The notes below the pieces were generated by a model, which did not search any database, was not told the DNA's origin, and worked only from the letters and a program-made list of their open reading frames with translations. The translations under genes and the position numbers were made by a program. From Anaeromicrobium sediminis (lineage in GTDB: Bacteria; Bacillota; Clostridia; Peptostreptococcales; Thermotaleaceae), in assembly GCF_002270055.1 (NCBI RefSeq), contig NZ_NIBG01000016.1, positions 1 to 64,000 on the forward strand: DNA of 64,000 nucleotides, read 5' to 3'. This document shows, one piece after another, positions 1 through 7,913 of the stretch (positions are counted from its first letter, which is position 1; every line of letters begins with the position of its first letter).

Positions 1-232
1 AGGATTTTTATCCTTTGTCTTTTTTATTATTTAAAAATTGATATATAATTAGCATTGCTGAGAAAGTTTATGTAAAAATAAAAAATCACATAAAATTTCA
101 ATTGGATTGCTAATATACTTACTACAATAAAATAAGAAAAGGACAATAAGATGAATTTATATTGCATTAATAGATGAAGATTCATTGATTTTATTGATGA
201 GAAATATATAATTTTTCAGTGTGAGAAGATTA
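1..232. other. non-coding stretch at window edge
   Basis: No open frame with a ribosome binding site and recognisable product was seen on either strand. The stretch is A+T-rich and is followed by a strong terminator, so it probably holds the 3' end or untranslated tail of a transcript that begins before the window. Confidence 0.4.
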
Positions 233-276
233 AAGGCTGTAAGTTGAGCTAGCTCAACTTACAGCCTTTTTGTTTT
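233..276 (+). terminator. strong rho-independent terminator
   Basis: Arms AAGGCTGTAAGTTGAG and CTCAACTTACAGCCTT are perfectly complementary around a CTAG centre and are followed by TTTGTTTT. It ends a plus-strand transcript whose gene lies before the window. The 200 bases from here to 476 contain nothing I can identify. Confidence 0.85.
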
Positions 277-476
277 AGTCTTAAACTGTGTATTATGAAC
301 AATTACAAACTACCATTGAATTAATGATTGTGAGATTTGATTAGTACTTATCTTAAAGAACAAAGTTATTTACACAATCGTCTAGAAACTAATAAATTTG
401 GGAATAAGTTTATTTTTGTTAAGGAATTTTATTGAGGACTCTTTCATTGAGCCTATTTATAAATGCTTTACACAGA

Positions 477-908
477 TTAGATTTTTGTTAGTAATTCATA
501 CATTTTTTCTAATTCCCCTTGAGACAAATTAAGAGATAGTTTAAGTAACTCTTTGTCTGCGGATTCATGAATTTCTCTTCCCTTGTCAGTGACTGTAATA
601 TAAACAACTCGTTGATCCTCATTGCTTCTTTCTTTTACAATATACCCATTTTCCATCAACTTATTTAAAGATCTAGAAACATTTGGACTTTCATCTACCA
701 TAAAACTTTTTATCTGATTAACTGTTAACTGGCCAGAAGGTGAGTTGGATAATGCATGTAGAATATTTACCTGTGTTAATGATAAGTTCATATGTCTAAT
801 ACTTCGCATCATCTTCGCAGTTTGCTCTTGTGCAGTACATATTAGCAGACCTAGTACTTTTTGATCTAAGTCTATATCTGAATTAATTATTAAATCTTTA
901 TTTGCCAT
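477..908 (-). CDS. MarR family transcriptional regulator
   Basis: Winged-helix DNA-binding repressor of the MarR family, 143 residues from the chosen start. The recognition region (LTVNQIKSFM...SPNVSRSLNKLMENGYI) and the wing with the family D-x-R signature (SNEDQRVVYITVTDKG) are both present. An upstream in-frame start at 974 would add 22 residues, but ATG at 908 has an AGGAAAG Shine-Dalgarno about 11 bases upstream and begins where MarR proteins normally begin. It is the last minus-strand gene of a block with two flavodoxin-ferredoxin genes and a Cys-rich peptide, so it is a reasonable candidate for their regulator. MarR repressors often respond to phenolics or oxidants; which ligand applies here is unknown. 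Confidence 0.88.
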   Translation of the reverse strand: MANKDLIINSDIDLDQKVLGLLICTAQEQTAKMMRSIRHMNLSLTQVNILHALSNSPSGQLTVNQIKSFMVDESPNVSRSLNKLMENGYIVKERSNEDQRVVYITVTDKGREIHESADKELLKLSLNLSQGELEKMYELLTKI

Positions 909-1015
909 ATTTAACCACACTTTCCTATTTGTATATTCAATTATTATAGTATAACTCTTCATCAAAGATGTCAATACAAGCTAAATCAGATTTAACCTTT
1001 AAAAAAGCCATATTA

Positions 1016-1837
1016 CTATAAAAATACTTCTGGTTCTCTTCTTTCTGTACGAGTAGTTTCTACTTTTTTCATTATATTTATCAAGGTTGGATTGACAAGT
1101 TTAATGGCTTTTTTAGGGCAAACATTGGCACAACCATAACAACATAAACACTTCTTACGATCAAATGATCTAGTAGAAATATGAATGGCACCAACAGGGC
1201 AATGTTTTTCACATTTTTTACAGCTGATACAATTATCATTTATAGATAGTTCATTCCAAGTATAAGGCATTTTAGCACCATATCCAGGTAAGGCTGATAT
1301 AAGTGCACACTTTACGGAACTGAAAGTGTCATTTTTAGGCCAACCCGTTTTCAATTTAGACTTAAGACTAAAATCTTTATTTATAAATATTTTTTCATAA
1401 ATATTTTTACCAAACCGTAACTGAATATCTTTATCTTTTGCATCAGGTCTTCCTGTTGCGATCTTATCTGCAAAGGTATGCTGACCTATGAAAGCCCCTG
1501 CTCCTACCATTTTGAAGCCTCTGGATTCTACTTCTCTTTTCATATATATAAGGGTCTTTCCATAATAGCCATTTCCATATAGTACTATTCCCACTATAGG
1601 AGTATTATGTCCTTGGATTGAATTAAAAATCTCCTCTGGAACACCAAATAACTTTGTAGAAGTCATCATACCAAGTATGACTAAATCATCACTTTTAAAA
1701 TTGTATTTCTTTTTTCTGTTTTCTTGAATTAACATATCATGTTCAATGACTTCCACATCTCCCATGCCTTCTGCAATATTACGCACTGTTCTTTTAGTAG
1801 TTCCACCTGGACTAAAACAAATTAAATGTACCTTCAT
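1016..1837 (-). CDS. EFR1-type flavodoxin-ferredoxin fusion protein (copy 1)
   Basis: 273 residues. The N-terminus is a flavodoxin-like fold with the FMN phosphate loop SPGGTTKRT near residues 9-17 and continues to about residue 170. The C-terminus has two 4Fe-4S motifs: CISCKKCEKHCP from residue 203 and CLCCYGCANVCP from residue 230. The layout (flavodoxin then bacterial ferredoxin) matches the EFR1 ferrodoxin family, expected to be a cytoplasmic electron carrier; the physiological partner is not known. The ATG follows a GGAGGAAT ribosome site. A close paralogue lies immediately upstream (2110-2931), so this is a tandem duplication; the leader at 1990-2060 is also a diverged copy of the leader before copy 2. 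Confidence 0.88.
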   Translation of the reverse strand: MKVHLICFSPGGTTKRTVRNIAEGMGDVEVIEHDMLIQENRKKKYNFKSDDLVILGMMTSTKLFGVPEEIFNSIQGHNTPIVGIVLYGNGYYGKTLIYMKREVESRGFKMVGAGAFIGQHTFADKIATGRPDAKDKDIQLRFGKNIYEKIFINKDFSLKSKLKTGWPKNDTFSSVKCALISALPGYGAKMPYTWNELSINDNCISCKKCEKHCPVGAIHISTRSFDRKKCLCCYGCANVCPKKAIKLVNPTLINIMKKVETTRTERREPEVFL

Positions 1838-2001
1838 TATAAATATTCCTCCTTATGAAATGTTCCTAGAGTATTAGGTACGCAAGTAAATGACTTTACC
1901 AATAAACTTTATTTCATATGAGAAATATCTCCAAATGATTTTAATTTATATTGGCATTAGTATTACCTAAGTAAGATATACTTAAACTATCTTACTGGAA
2001 A

Positions 2002-2052
2002 ATATATTACGTGGAATATATTTTTTCAAAAAAACTCATGTTCTATAGGAAC
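2002..2052 (-). promoter_or_regulatory. diverged copy of the duplicated operator leader
   Basis: ATATATTACGTGGAATATAT at 2002-2021 and the inverted repeat GTTCTATAGGAAC at 2040-2052 correspond in order and spacing to ATATATTCCGCGGATCATAT (3215-3234) and GTTCTCTAGGAAC (3252-3264). This copy has lost the CCGCGG core and no clear -35/-10 pair was found, so it may be a decayed or weaker control element for copy 1 of the flavodoxin-ferredoxin gene. Confidence 0.5.
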
Positions 2053-2109
2053 TTATACAACAGTTATTTCATGTACCTTTTATAAATAATATTACACTAA
2101 TAATTTTGG

Positions 2110-2931
2110 TTAAAAAAATGTTTTAGGTTCTTTTCTTTCTGCGCGAGTAGTTTCTAGTTTTTTCATCATATTGACCAATGAGGGATTTGCAAGGCTAATG
2201 GCTTTCTTAGGACAAATACTGATACAACCAGCACAACCTAAACATTTTTTGCGATCAAATGATTTAGTAAAAATATCTATGGCATTAACGGGACAATGTT
2301 TTTCACATTTTTTACATTGGATACAATTATCATTTAGTGATAGTTGATTCCAAGCATAAGGCAATTTAACAGTATATCCAGGTAAGGCTGATCCAATTGC
2401 ACATTTTACAAAAGTAAGGGTGTCATCTTTAGGCCAATTTATTTTCAATTTAGACTTAAAACTAAAATCTTTATTCACAACTACTTTTTCATAAATATCC
2501 TTACCAAACTGTAACTGAATTTCTCTATCTTTTGCATCGGGTCTTCCTTTTGCAATCTTAGGTGCAAAACTACTCTGGCCTATGAAAGCACCAGCTGCTA
2601 CCATTTTAAAACCTCTAGATTCCACTTCTTTTTTCATACATATAAGGGACTTTCCATAATAGCCATTTCCGTATAAAACTACTCCAACTATAGGCGTATT
2701 ATGTCCTTGGATAGAATTAAAAATTTCTTCTGGTACACCAAATAGCTTTGTAGCTGTCATCATACCAAGGATTACCAAATCATCAGTTTTGAAATTATAT
2801 TTCTTTCTTCTATTTTCTTGGACTAACATATCATGTTCAATGACTTCCACATTTCCCATGCCTTGTGCAATATTGTGCACTGTTCTTTTAGTAGTGCCAC
2901 CCGGACTAAAATAAATTAAATGTACCTTCAT
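2110..2931 (-). CDS. EFR1-type flavodoxin-ferredoxin fusion protein (copy 2)
   Basis: 273 residues, collinear without gaps with its neighbour at 1016-1837 and identical at most positions by eye. The flavodoxin loop SPGGTTKRT and the Fe-S motifs CIQCKKCEKHCP and CLGCAGCISICP are intact. CLGCAGC is the ordinary ferredoxin spacing, while copy 1 has an extra Cys (CLCCYGC). It lies 88 bases downstream of the small Cys-rich peptide gene on the same strand, so the two are probably co-transcribed from the promoter at 3275-3303. Role inferred from family: soluble electron transfer between flavin and Fe-S centres. Confidence 0.88.
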   Translation of the reverse strand: MKVHLIYFSPGGTTKRTVHNIAQGMGNVEVIEHDMLVQENRRKKYNFKTDDLVILGMMTATKLFGVPEEIFNSIQGHNTPIVGVVLYGNGYYGKSLICMKKEVESRGFKMVAAGAFIGQSSFAPKIAKGRPDAKDREIQLQFGKDIYEKVVVNKDFSFKSKLKINWPKDDTLTFVKCAIGSALPGYTVKLPYAWNQLSLNDNCIQCKKCEKHCPVNAIDIFTKSFDRKKCLGCAGCISICPKKAISLANPSLVNMMKKLETTRAERKEPKTFF

Positions 2932-3019
2932 TATAAATATTCTCCCTTCTGAAATACTCTTAGAATATTAGATATGCAAATACGGAAGTTTGCATATAAG
3001 CTATTAACTGATTATATAA

Positions 3020-3169
3020 CTACTTCTTTTTTCCGATTAAGAGACATATTGGATAGCACATATGTCCTCCTGTAGGACTGCAAAAACTACACCCCCATCT
3101 AGTTGCTGGTAAGTAGGCAGCCTTTAAATTTTTACATTTCGACGGCAATTTTTTATTGATATTTTTCAT
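3020..3169 (-). CDS. 49-residue Cys-rich peptide of unknown function
   Basis: The minus-strand ATG at 3169 is preceded by GAAGGAGATG (good ribosome site, about 8-base spacing) and runs 49 codons to TAG. The N-terminal third is lysine-rich (KNINKKLPSKCKNLK). The C-terminal part holds Cys27, Cys30, Cys38 and Cys42 in the pattern WGCSFCSPTGGHMCYPIC, plus Cys12. No signal peptide is evident. I do not recognise the family. A lysine-rich leader followed by a Cys-dense core recalls clostridial RiPP precursors, but CxxC...CxxxC with one His could equally be a metal- or Fe-S-binding miniprotein. It stands first in the transcript before the flavodoxin-ferredoxin gene and directly behind a strong operator-bearing promoter. 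Confidence 0.7.
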   Translation of the reverse strand: MKNINKKLPSKCKNLKAAYLPATRWGCSFCSPTGGHMCYPICLLIGKKK

Positions 3170-3214
3170 GTTTTTTCATCTCCTTCATAAATAACAAGAA
3201 TATATTCCGAGCAA

Positions 3215-3264
3215 ATATATTCCGCGGATCATATTTCTTTAAAAAAATCATGTTCTCTAGGAAC
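3215..3264 (-). promoter_or_regulatory. leader operator sites (CCGCGG palindrome and GTTC-N5-GAAC)
   Basis: ATATATTCCGCGGATCATAT (3215-3234) has an 8-base perfect core TCCGCGGA. GTTCTCTAGGAAC (3252-3264) is a separate short inverted repeat. Both lie in the probable transcribed leader between the promoter and the Cys-rich peptide gene, and both recur before copy 1. They look like two distinct regulator sites. Confidence 0.55.
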
Positions 3265-3274
3265 TTATATAATA

Positions 3275-3303
3275 ACTATATATTCCGCGGATTATAATGT
3301 CAA
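3275..3303 (-). promoter_or_regulatory. promoter with operator in the spacer
   Basis: On the minus strand TTGACA (3298-3303), a 17-base spacer and TATAGT (3275-3280) form a near-consensus sigma-A promoter. The spacer carries the palindromic core TCCGCGGA, a second copy of the site at 3215-3234, so a repressor bound here would block the polymerase. It drives the Cys-rich peptide and probably the genes behind it. Confidence 0.75.
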
Positions 3304-3423
3304 GAAATATTAATTCTAAAAAATTTTTAAGTAATACTATGAAAGAATAAAGTAAAACATGTACATTCACTTCATTCATTCTTCTTGAATAACATATAGG
3401 AAGTGGAAAGAGGGTGATATTTA

Positions 3424-4377
3424 ATGAATATAAAAGAATCTAATTTGACAAGGGTCCGTATTAAATTGAAATGGTTTCCAAATGCTAACGTTGCTGGGAT
3501 TTTTGTTGCAAAGGCAAAGGGATTTTTTGCTGAGGAAGGAATAGACGCAGAAATAATTGATGGGGCTCCAGGTACTAATGTAGATCAGTTGGTGGCATGT
3601 GGTTCTGCAGATTTTGGAGTTTCATCATTAGGTAGTGTTATGTACCATGAAAAAAGGGGTTTACCTATTGTCTCTATAGCACAAATTTTCCAAAGTAGTA
3701 CTCAAGGGATTGCTAGTTTAAAATCATCGGGAATTGATACTATTCCTGAGTTGATTGGAAAAACCATGGGAACACTTGGTGGAGTTAATGAATTACAGCT
3801 ATTTGCCTTTTTGAATAAATTCTGTCTTTCACATAAAGTAGAGCTTGTTTTACAAGAGTCCATAAAAGAACTATTAACTAAAGAAATTGATGTAGGGTCT
3901 GTGGCCATATACAATCAATTACAACCTCCTTTTAAGGAAGGATTAAGACCAGAGGATTTAAACATTCTCCTATTCTCACAAGTGGGTGTAGGTATGCTTG
4001 AGGATACGATCATAGCCACAAAACAATTGGTTCATTGTAAGCCAACCTTAAGTGCTGGTGTTGTGGCAGCCATTTTACGAGGATGGAGATATGCGTTTGC
4101 ACACCCACATGAGGCAATAGATATTGTTATGAGATTTATGCCAAAAGGTAGAAGTACCAGGGAACATCAACAAAGAATGTTAAGATCAGTGCAAGGATTT
4201 ATTATGCCACAAGGTTTTAGCCCCTATGATATGGGACAGTTCCAATTTCCAACTGTTATGCACACGGCTAGTGTATTATTTGAACAGGGGCTTGTGGAAA
4301 GTCCAATTCAGTTAGGTCAAGTTATCAGTCCGTATATTGTTAACTTAGCACTAAGTAACTGTAATCTTTGGATTTAA
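3424..4377 (+). CDS. NMT1/THI5-like (SsuA-type) substrate-binding protein without signal peptide
   Basis: 317 residues. The start region IKLKWFPNANVAGIFVAKAKGFFAEEGIDAEII and the continuation VDQLVACGSADFGVSS are typical of the NMT1/THI5-like periplasmic-binding-protein fold used for thiamine precursors, alkanesulfonates and similar ligands. Family members are usually exported lipoproteins working with an ABC transporter. Here the protein begins directly at the fold with no hydrophobic signal or lipobox, and an in-frame TGA lies nine bases before the ATG, so no longer start exists. The ribosome site is AGAGGGTGAT. No permease or ATPase gene is adjacent. It may be a cytoplasmic ligand binder or pyrimidine-biosynthesis-like protein; the function is not settled. 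Confidence 0.78.
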   Translation: MNIKESNLTRVRIKLKWFPNANVAGIFVAKAKGFFAEEGIDAEIIDGAPGTNVDQLVACGSADFGVSSLGSVMYHEKRGLPIVSIAQIFQSSTQGIASLKSSGIDTIPELIGKTMGTLGGVNELQLFAFLNKFCLSHKVELVLQESIKELLTKEIDVGSVAIYNQLQPPFKEGLRPEDLNILLFSQVGVGMLEDTIIATKQLVHCKPTLSAGVVAAILRGWRYAFAHPHEAIDIVMRFMPKGRSTREHQQRMLRSVQGFIMPQGFSPYDMGQFQFPTVMHTASVLFEQGLVESPIQLGQVISPYIVNLALSNCNLWI

Positions 4378-4424
4378 ATAGAATAATTATAGGTTCACAT
4401 TGGAAAATTACTTATGTTTAAAAA

Positions 4425-4483
4425 AAGAGGCTTCTTTGATTTTATGGTAGTGATCAAACATACTAATCAAAGGAGCTTTTTTA
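4425..4483 (+). terminator. rho-independent terminator
   Basis: GCTTCTTTGATT pairs with AATCAAAGGAGC across a 20-base loop, followed by TTTTTTAG. It ends the substrate-binding-protein transcript. From here to 4680 the sequence is extremely A+T-rich, with short repeats such as AGTGTTCATATG; no gene is seen. Confidence 0.75.
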
Positions 4484-4710
4484 GTGTTCATATGTTTAGT
4501 GTTCATATATGGTAATAAAAGAACTTTTAAGAAAATAAAAGTTGAGAATTGAAATATAAAAAAATTAATATAAAAAGAATTAAAACACAAATAATTAACA
4601 TATAAACAATTAATACATAAACAAAAGGGTTATTTATGGAATATTATGGAAGTGGATAAGGGTATATAGATATCTACAAAATGATTATCTTTATAGAAGA
4701 GGAGGAAAAG

Positions 4711-5724
4711 ATGAAAAATCCACATAATAACTCATTTGAATTATTGAATCTTAGTGGAAGAAAAGCATATTGGAGCCAGGGCTTTAAGGGAGAAAATGTT
4801 AAGGTTGCTGTAATAGATACAGGAATTCTAATAGATCATGAACAGTTTAAGGATGTAAAAATCACGGAAAAAAGTATGCTAGATGATAAGGTTGAACCGA
4901 ATTATCATGGCACTGCAGTAGCCAGTTTAATTGCTGGAAAGGATCTAGGCGTGGCTCCAAGTTGTGAACTTCTATCTATAGAAATAAAAGATAGTGTTGG
5001 TGATCCTCATTTAGACAAAATAGCAAAGGCGATTATATATGCTGTAGATGAAGGATGTGACTTAATAAACATTTCTTATTCTCATTATGCCAATTATGGA
5101 GGAGTAGAAGAAGCTATAGAGTATGCGGAAGCTAATAATGTTCTCATTATATGTAGTAGTGGCAATGATGGGAGTGAAGGAAAGAGGTATCCAGCAGCAT
5201 TTGATGAAACTATTTCAGTGGGAGGTGTGAATTACGATTATGAAAAAATAAAATGGGTTACCTATGGAAGTACCTTAGACGTATGTCAAGTATGTGAAAA
5301 TGTATTAGCAGCACATTCTATTTCATCTAATGAATACGCATTAATGTCAGGAACTAGTTTCTCAACTCCAATTGTGACAGGAATAGCAGCTTTGTTAGTT
5401 TGCAAGCATAAGTACTTTAATAATGGTAAAAAGATACCAGTGAATATACTGAGATATATGCTTAAAAATCAATTTGTAAAGGATTTAAGCATAAAAGGAA
5501 AGGATAAGTTGTATGGATATGGGTTTTGTACATTACAGCCTTTATCATTAATTTTGGAATTTAAAATAGATAGTATGGAAATGAAACAAAATGGTGAGGT
5601 CATAAAGATGGAAGAACCAGCTAAAATAGAGAATGGAAGAACTTTAGTCCCATTAAAATATGCAAATGATGGAGCCACAGTACTATGGATGCAAGAGGAA
5701 AGAAAAGTTAAGATAATGTATTAA
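4711..5724 (+). CDS. intracellular subtilisin-like serine protease with copper-amine-oxidase-like tail
   Basis: 337 residues, peptidase S8 family. The catalytic triad is visible: Asp36 (VAVIDTGI), His66 (YHGTAVASLIAG) and Ser216 (MSGTSFSTPIVTG), with oxyanion Asn152 (SSGND). The last 55 residues (MEMKQNGEVIKMEEP...NGRTLVPLKY...KVKIMY) look like one copper amine oxidase N-terminal-like repeat, which clostridia often use as a surface anchor or stalk. There is no signal peptide and no long propeptide, so as annotated the enzyme is cytoplasmic. ATG 4711 was preferred over 4681 because AGAGGAGG sits just before it. The stalk domain on a non-exported protease is odd. Confidence 0.85.
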   Translation: MKNPHNNSFELLNLSGRKAYWSQGFKGENVKVAVIDTGILIDHEQFKDVKITEKSMLDDKVEPNYHGTAVASLIAGKDLGVAPSCELLSIEIKDSVGDPHLDKIAKAIIYAVDEGCDLINISYSHYANYGGVEEAIEYAEANNVLIICSSGNDGSEGKRYPAAFDETISVGGVNYDYEKIKWVTYGSTLDVCQVCENVLAAHSISSNEYALMSGTSFSTPIVTGIAALLVCKHKYFNNGKKIPVNILRYMLKNQFVKDLSIKGKDKLYGYGFCTLQPLSLILEFKIDSMEMKQNGEVIKMEEPAKIENGRTLVPLKYANDGATVLWMQEERKVKIMY

Positions 5725-5841
5725 GTATGATTCCACCAACCAAAAATGGAAAAGAAAACAGGAGAATTCCATATTCAAAATTGGGACTCTCCTATTATAT
5801 TTTGTGAAATGGTTATATGGAGTGGATTGGAAAAGGGGATT

Positions 5842-5871
5842 TTGACTCATAATAATACCAATGGTATTATT
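5842..5871 (+). promoter_or_regulatory. promoter with overlapping palindromic operator
   Basis: TTGACT (5842-5847), a 17-base spacer and TATTAT (5865-5870). The perfect inverted repeat AATAATACC-AAT-GGTATTATT covers the spacer and the -10 element, so a dimeric repressor would compete with polymerase. It lies about 50 bases before the yjbQ-like gene. The regulator is not identified. Confidence 0.65.
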
Positions 5872-5917
5872 ATACTGAATAAGCATTAATTCCGTAATAG
5901 AAGTGGAGGTATAGAAA

Positions 5918-6325
5918 GTGAAGAATAATTTATTTCAATTTGAAATTCAAACAAAAAAGCCTCAAGGATTTGTGGATATTACATATTTAATTGATGAAGC
6001 TATAGAAAAATCAGGTATTGGAAATGGTATTGTAGTGATGTATTGTCCCCATACTACGGCAGGTATTACAATTAATGAAAATGCTGATCCAGATGTGGTA
6101 AGGGATATGCTAGTGGCCCTTAATAAGGTATTTCCTATAGAAGGAGATTATAGACATTTTGAAGGAAATTCTCATGCTCATTTAAAATCATCTTATATGG
6201 GTGTAGAAAAGACAATTATCATAAATGAAGGAAAGCCCCTTTTAGGCACTTGGCAAAGTGTATATTTTTGCGAGTTTGACGGACCTAGAAAGAGAAAAGT
6301 AAATATAAAAGTTATTGAAGGTTAA
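5918..6325 (+). CDS. YjbQ family protein (UPF0047)
   Basis: 135 residues, a full-length YjbQ/UPF0047 protein. Hallmarks: HTTAGITINENADPDVVRDM, GNSHAHLKSSYMG and the C-terminal PLLGTWQSVYFCEFDGPRKR. Some members show weak thiamine-phosphate synthase activity; the conserved His residues form a metal-binding site, but the real cellular role is uncertain. Translation starts at GTG 5918 behind AGTGGAGGT. Single-gene transcript, with its own operator-controlled promoter upstream and a hairpin downstream. Confidence 0.9.
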   Translation: MKNNLFQFEIQTKKPQGFVDITYLIDEAIEKSGIGNGIVVMYCPHTTAGITINENADPDVVRDMLVALNKVFPIEGDYRHFEGNSHAHLKSSYMGVEKTIIINEGKPLLGTWQSVYFCEFDGPRKRKVNIKVIEG

Positions 6326-6422
6326 ATCTAAGTTCCCTATAGATAAGGAATTCAGTGTTGAAAAGCTAAATTAATAATTTTAAATATATTATCAGATGAA
6401 AATAACAAGATTATAAAAGGTT

Positions 6423-6455
6423 AACGCCCCTCATGACAGTTGTCTCAGGGGCGTC
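6423..6455. terminator. GC-rich hairpin between convergent genes
   Basis: CGCCCCT and AGGGGCG pair around a loop that can extend the stem further. There is no clean run of T on the plus side and only a weak one on the minus side, so this may be a weak bidirectional terminator between the YjbQ gene and the MATE transporter gene. Confidence 0.45.
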
Positions 6456-6497
6456 TACAAATGGAATCTTCTAAATAAATAGAAGAAAACTATTAAT

Positions 6498-7811
6498 CTA
6501 TACCTTTAATTGTGATAAATCTAACCTCTTAAAGTAATGAATGAAACCTATTGTTAATAAGATTTCAGGGATTAAGAATCCAAGTGTAATTCCTGTAAAC
6601 TTAAACATCCAAATCATAGTGTAACTAAATACAGGAATTAAAATTAAAGTTCTTATTACAGCTATAGATAATGATTCTATCGGTCTATTAATTGATGTAA
6701 AGAAGACTGATGATTGTATCCCTATATTTGATAATACTATGGCAAAACCAACTCCTAAATACAGGATAAAAGCAATTTTTACAAGCTCAGGTTTATCTAA
6801 GAAATATGGCAGTCCAAACCATGCAACTGGAATTAGAGTAACATAGAAACTAATTGCATATAGGGCACTTCTCTTAACAGAGAAGACAAAAAGCTGTTTC
6901 AATTCATGGTACTTTCCCTGTCCCATCATCTTAGAGGATATTGGCTGCAATCCATATTGTGATCCCATATAAATCTTAGTAATAAATAGAGTAAACACTG
7001 CTGAAGCTGCATATGCCTCAAGGTATACATTTGGCAAGAATTTTAATATTGATGTATTAACAACATATACCATTATTGATTCAATAAAGACACTCAAAAA
7101 GTCACTACTTCCGTTATACAAAACTCTCTTAAGAGCCTTATAGTTCTTTTTAGGCATACTAATTTTTATTGTTTTAGATCTATATATTAGATAATAAATA
7201 TCAGCAATAAGATGATAGCTGTTACTTATAAGGGTTGCTACACCTAAGCCCATTACTCCTTGTTTGAAAACTACAACGAAAATCATATTTAAGATAAAGT
7301 TCATTACCAATGTTATAATATTTACTTTAAAATTATACTTTGGATTTCCATCATTCATAATTAGGCCATCTAAAACTACAGATATCATCTGAGGGAAGAA
7401 GGCAATAGAAAGATATCTCAAATACTCAGTTGCAATCCTGTGATAATCACCTGAAGCTCCCAGAAAACTAGCAACTTTACTTGCATTAAGAGAGGTAGAA
7501 ATTGCTAATACTCCTGCTATGGCTGTAAGAATTAATATTATAAAGCTGGCAGCTTCATTAGCCTTATCAATCTCTTTTTTTCCCATAAGCAAACCAATAT
7601 AGGAGCCTAATCCGGACGCAAACATAAATGCAAATGCAAATATGAAAAATAATATTGGGTTAATCAATGTTAGAGCTGCAAGGACTGCTGAATTAATAAA
7701 TGTTGCTGCTATAATGTGATCAGCACTTGAAGCAAGTGACAGTATTACCTTTGTTGTTATAACCCTATGGGAGAATTCCCTATAGATTTTTACAAATTCT
7801 TTTTTGTTCAC
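6498..7811 (-). CDS. MATE family efflux transporter
   Basis: About 437 residues with roughly twelve hydrophobic segments arranged as two similar halves, typical of MATE Na+/H+-coupled exporters of cationic drugs or metabolites. Upstream codons read GTG ATG AAA GTG AAC; GAGGTGAT is itself a canonical Shine-Dalgarno, which makes GTG 7811 the best-spaced start, although 7817 and 7820 are possible. It is transcribed divergently from a MerR regulator, and a MerR-type promoter with a 19-base spacer precedes it, so the neighbour very probably controls this exporter. Confidence 0.88.
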   Translation of the reverse strand: MNKKEFVKIYREFSHRVITTKVILSLASSADHIIAATFINSAVLAALTLINPILFFIFAFAFMFASGLGSYIGLLMGKKEIDKANEAASFIILILTAIAGVLAISTSLNASKVASFLGASGDYHRIATEYLRYLSIAFFPQMISVVLDGLIMNDGNPKYNFKVNIITLVMNFILNMIFVVVFKQGVMGLGVATLISNSYHLIADIYYLIYRSKTIKISMPKKNYKALKRVLYNGSSDFLSVFIESIMVYVVNTSILKFLPNVYLEAYAASAVFTLFITKIYMGSQYGLQPISSKMMGQGKYHELKQLFVFSVKRSALYAISFYVTLIPVAWFGLPYFLDKPELVKIAFILYLGVGFAIVLSNIGIQSSVFFTSINRPIESLSIAVIRTLILIPVFSYTMIWMFKFTGITLGFLIPEILLTIGFIHYFKRLDLSQLKV

Positions 7812-7823
7812 TTTCATCACCTC

Positions 7824-7854
7824 AAGATAGATTCTAAGGTGTAGACCAGGTCAA
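7824..7854 (-). promoter_or_regulatory. MerR-type promoter (19-base spacer)
   Basis: On the minus strand TTGACC (7849-7854), exactly 19 bases, then TATCTT (7824-7829). Lengthened 19-base spacers are the signature of MerR-activated promoters. The -10 box lies almost against the ribosome site of the MATE gene, so transcription would start near the initiation codon; this needs checking. Confidence 0.55.
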
Positions 7855-7913
7855 CAGTCAACATAAAATGAAAAAAATCTGTTAAAATATTTCTAGGAGG
7901 GTGATATGGACGT

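Noticed and set aside
4408-4590. 60-codon minus-strand frame
   Set aside because: It runs through the terminator at 4425-4483 and very A+T-rich sequence, has no convincing ribosome site, and its Phe/Leu-rich translation looks like a by-product of composition.
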